Assembly: GCA_030527185.1 (NCBI GenBank)
Contig: JAUNBF010000003.1
Span: forward strand, 46,022 to 110,021
Direction: 5' to 3'
Origin: Planctomycetia bacterium
GTDB taxonomy: Bacteria > Planctomycetota > Planctomycetia > Pirellulales > Thermoguttaceae
DNA length: 64,000 nucleotides
The notes under the pieces were generated by a model that worked only from the letters and a program-made list of their open reading frames with translations, did not search any database and was not told the origin of the DNA. Shown piece by piece: positions 63,547 through 64,000 of the stretch. The stretch's first letter is position 1, and every line of letters starts with the position of its first letter. Made by a program: the position numbers and the translations under genes.

Positions 63547-63790
63547 TATACTCCATCCACTTGAGTTTTTCGGATTCACTCCACAAAGCCCCTCCCTTGG
63601 GGAGGGGTGGTAGCCGTTAGGCTACCGGGGTGGGCAGGGTGGAATAACAAAGGAGCGTTCTATCGTAATTTGCCCAATAGAACGTCGTTCTGCCATTTCA
63701 CCAACCCACCCCCCGCCCTATCGGGCGTACCCCTCCCAAAGGTAGGGGCTTTCCTTTCGTTTTCAGGAAATTCAAAGTGGAAGGAGTATA
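63547..63790. mobile_element. MITE-like palindromic element, copy C (full length)
   Basis: 244 bp. The termini are TATACTCCATCCACTT and AAGTGGAAGGAGTATA, imperfect inverted repeats of about 46 bp. The core AAAGCCCCTCCC ... GGTAGGGGCTT holds an internal GTTCTATCGTAATTT palindrome. It lies 2 bp upstream of the RND gene start. Flanking TA may be a target-site duplication. Confidence 0.85.
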
Positions 63791-64000
63791 ACACATCCAA
63801 CCGTCTAAAGCACTTCTAAAAAACATTCTCTTCTTTTTCCCCTAATTCATCTTATCGATAATCCCCGTTTCCAATCTCCGTAGAGAAAAACGTAGGAACG
63901 GAAATATCTGCGTCTTCTGCGTAATCTGCGGATAATTCCTAACGTTGGAAGTGGTTGAAATTGTTGGATTTATCCAAAAATCTTTCCAAAAAATTCGTTT
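63791..64000. other. Intergenic at window end
   Basis: 210 bp without a gene. It contains a 24-bp block (63898-63921, ACGGAAATATC ... TTCTGCG) identical to one at 26486-26509. Confidence 0.6.

Noticed and set aside
1..64000. CRISPR array, tRNA, rRNA, intact insertion sequence or phage genes
   Set aside because: None was seen: repeats are short and dispersed without spacers, and no cloverleaf or transposase motif was recognised by eye.

Overview
The window looks like chromosomal DNA of a planctomycete, probably a host- or polysaccharide-associated member. The reasons are a DUF1559 prepilin-like protein, a PEP-CTERM surface protein, a DUF1571 protein, ThuA and Tat-exported Gfo/Idh/MocA proteins, LamG domains on exported enzymes, an ECF sigma factor paired with a FecR-like small protein, and many exported carbohydrate-active enzymes (GH32-like, GH97, GH13-like). 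No phage genes, intact transposase, CRISPR array, rRNA or tRNA was seen. The lineage is inferred from gene content only.

Layout. 1-774 (-): 5' part of a beta-rich exported protein whose signal-peptide region holds a 10-bp G tract. 1028-7990 (+): GH32-like enzyme, ECF sigma factor, FecR-like protein, then a complete ascorbate-type PTS (EIIB, EIIC, EIIA, HPr, EI). 7987-14602 (-): polyamine cluster speD-speA-speE-speB plus carboxyspermidine dehydrogenase and decarboxylase, i.e. two spermidine routes side by side, behind a leader with an attenuator-like hairpin. 15062-22735 (-): exported nuclease/phospholipase-like protein, exported alpha/alpha-barrel-like protein, cca, corrinoid protein, flavodoxin-fold oxidoreductase, galE. 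23056-24041: ferritin and a hairpin-rich non-coding stretch. 24042-30424 (-): ThuA-like, exported PCMT-like, GH97 and Gfo/Idh proteins. 30617-36150 (+): MFS transporter, hisD, PEP-CTERM protein with an 11-bp C tract in the signal-peptide region, DUF1559 protein. 36505-43295: EamA/SPFH/NfeD group, DUF1571 protein, and three uncharacterised low-complexity or acidic proteins. 43746-50726: porin, nadA, lipoprotein, giant GH13-like enzyme. 50232-64000: GNAT, ribokinase, GRP-type sugar transporter, ZIP transporter, metallophosphoesterase, SGNH hydrolase, HTH-TM protein, RND pump.

The most striking signal is a pair of surface-protein genes, 33 kb apart. Both carry a 10-11 bp homopolymeric C/G tract within the first 50 nt after the start codon. 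Both are exactly one base short of the frame that joins the signal peptide to the mature beta-rich protein. This is the expected architecture of slipped-strand phase variation, and both genes read as OFF; homopolymer sequencing error is the main alternative.

The second theme is small repeats remodelling gene ends. Tandem heptanucleotide arrays (units such as AACCATT, AATCACT, CCAACTA) sit at stop or start codons of at least seven genes. A palindromic MITE-like element whose terminus ends in GGAGTATA supplies the apparent Shine-Dalgarno of the RND pump. A 101-bp element with CCTAGTACTTTGT ends supplies the hisD stop codon.
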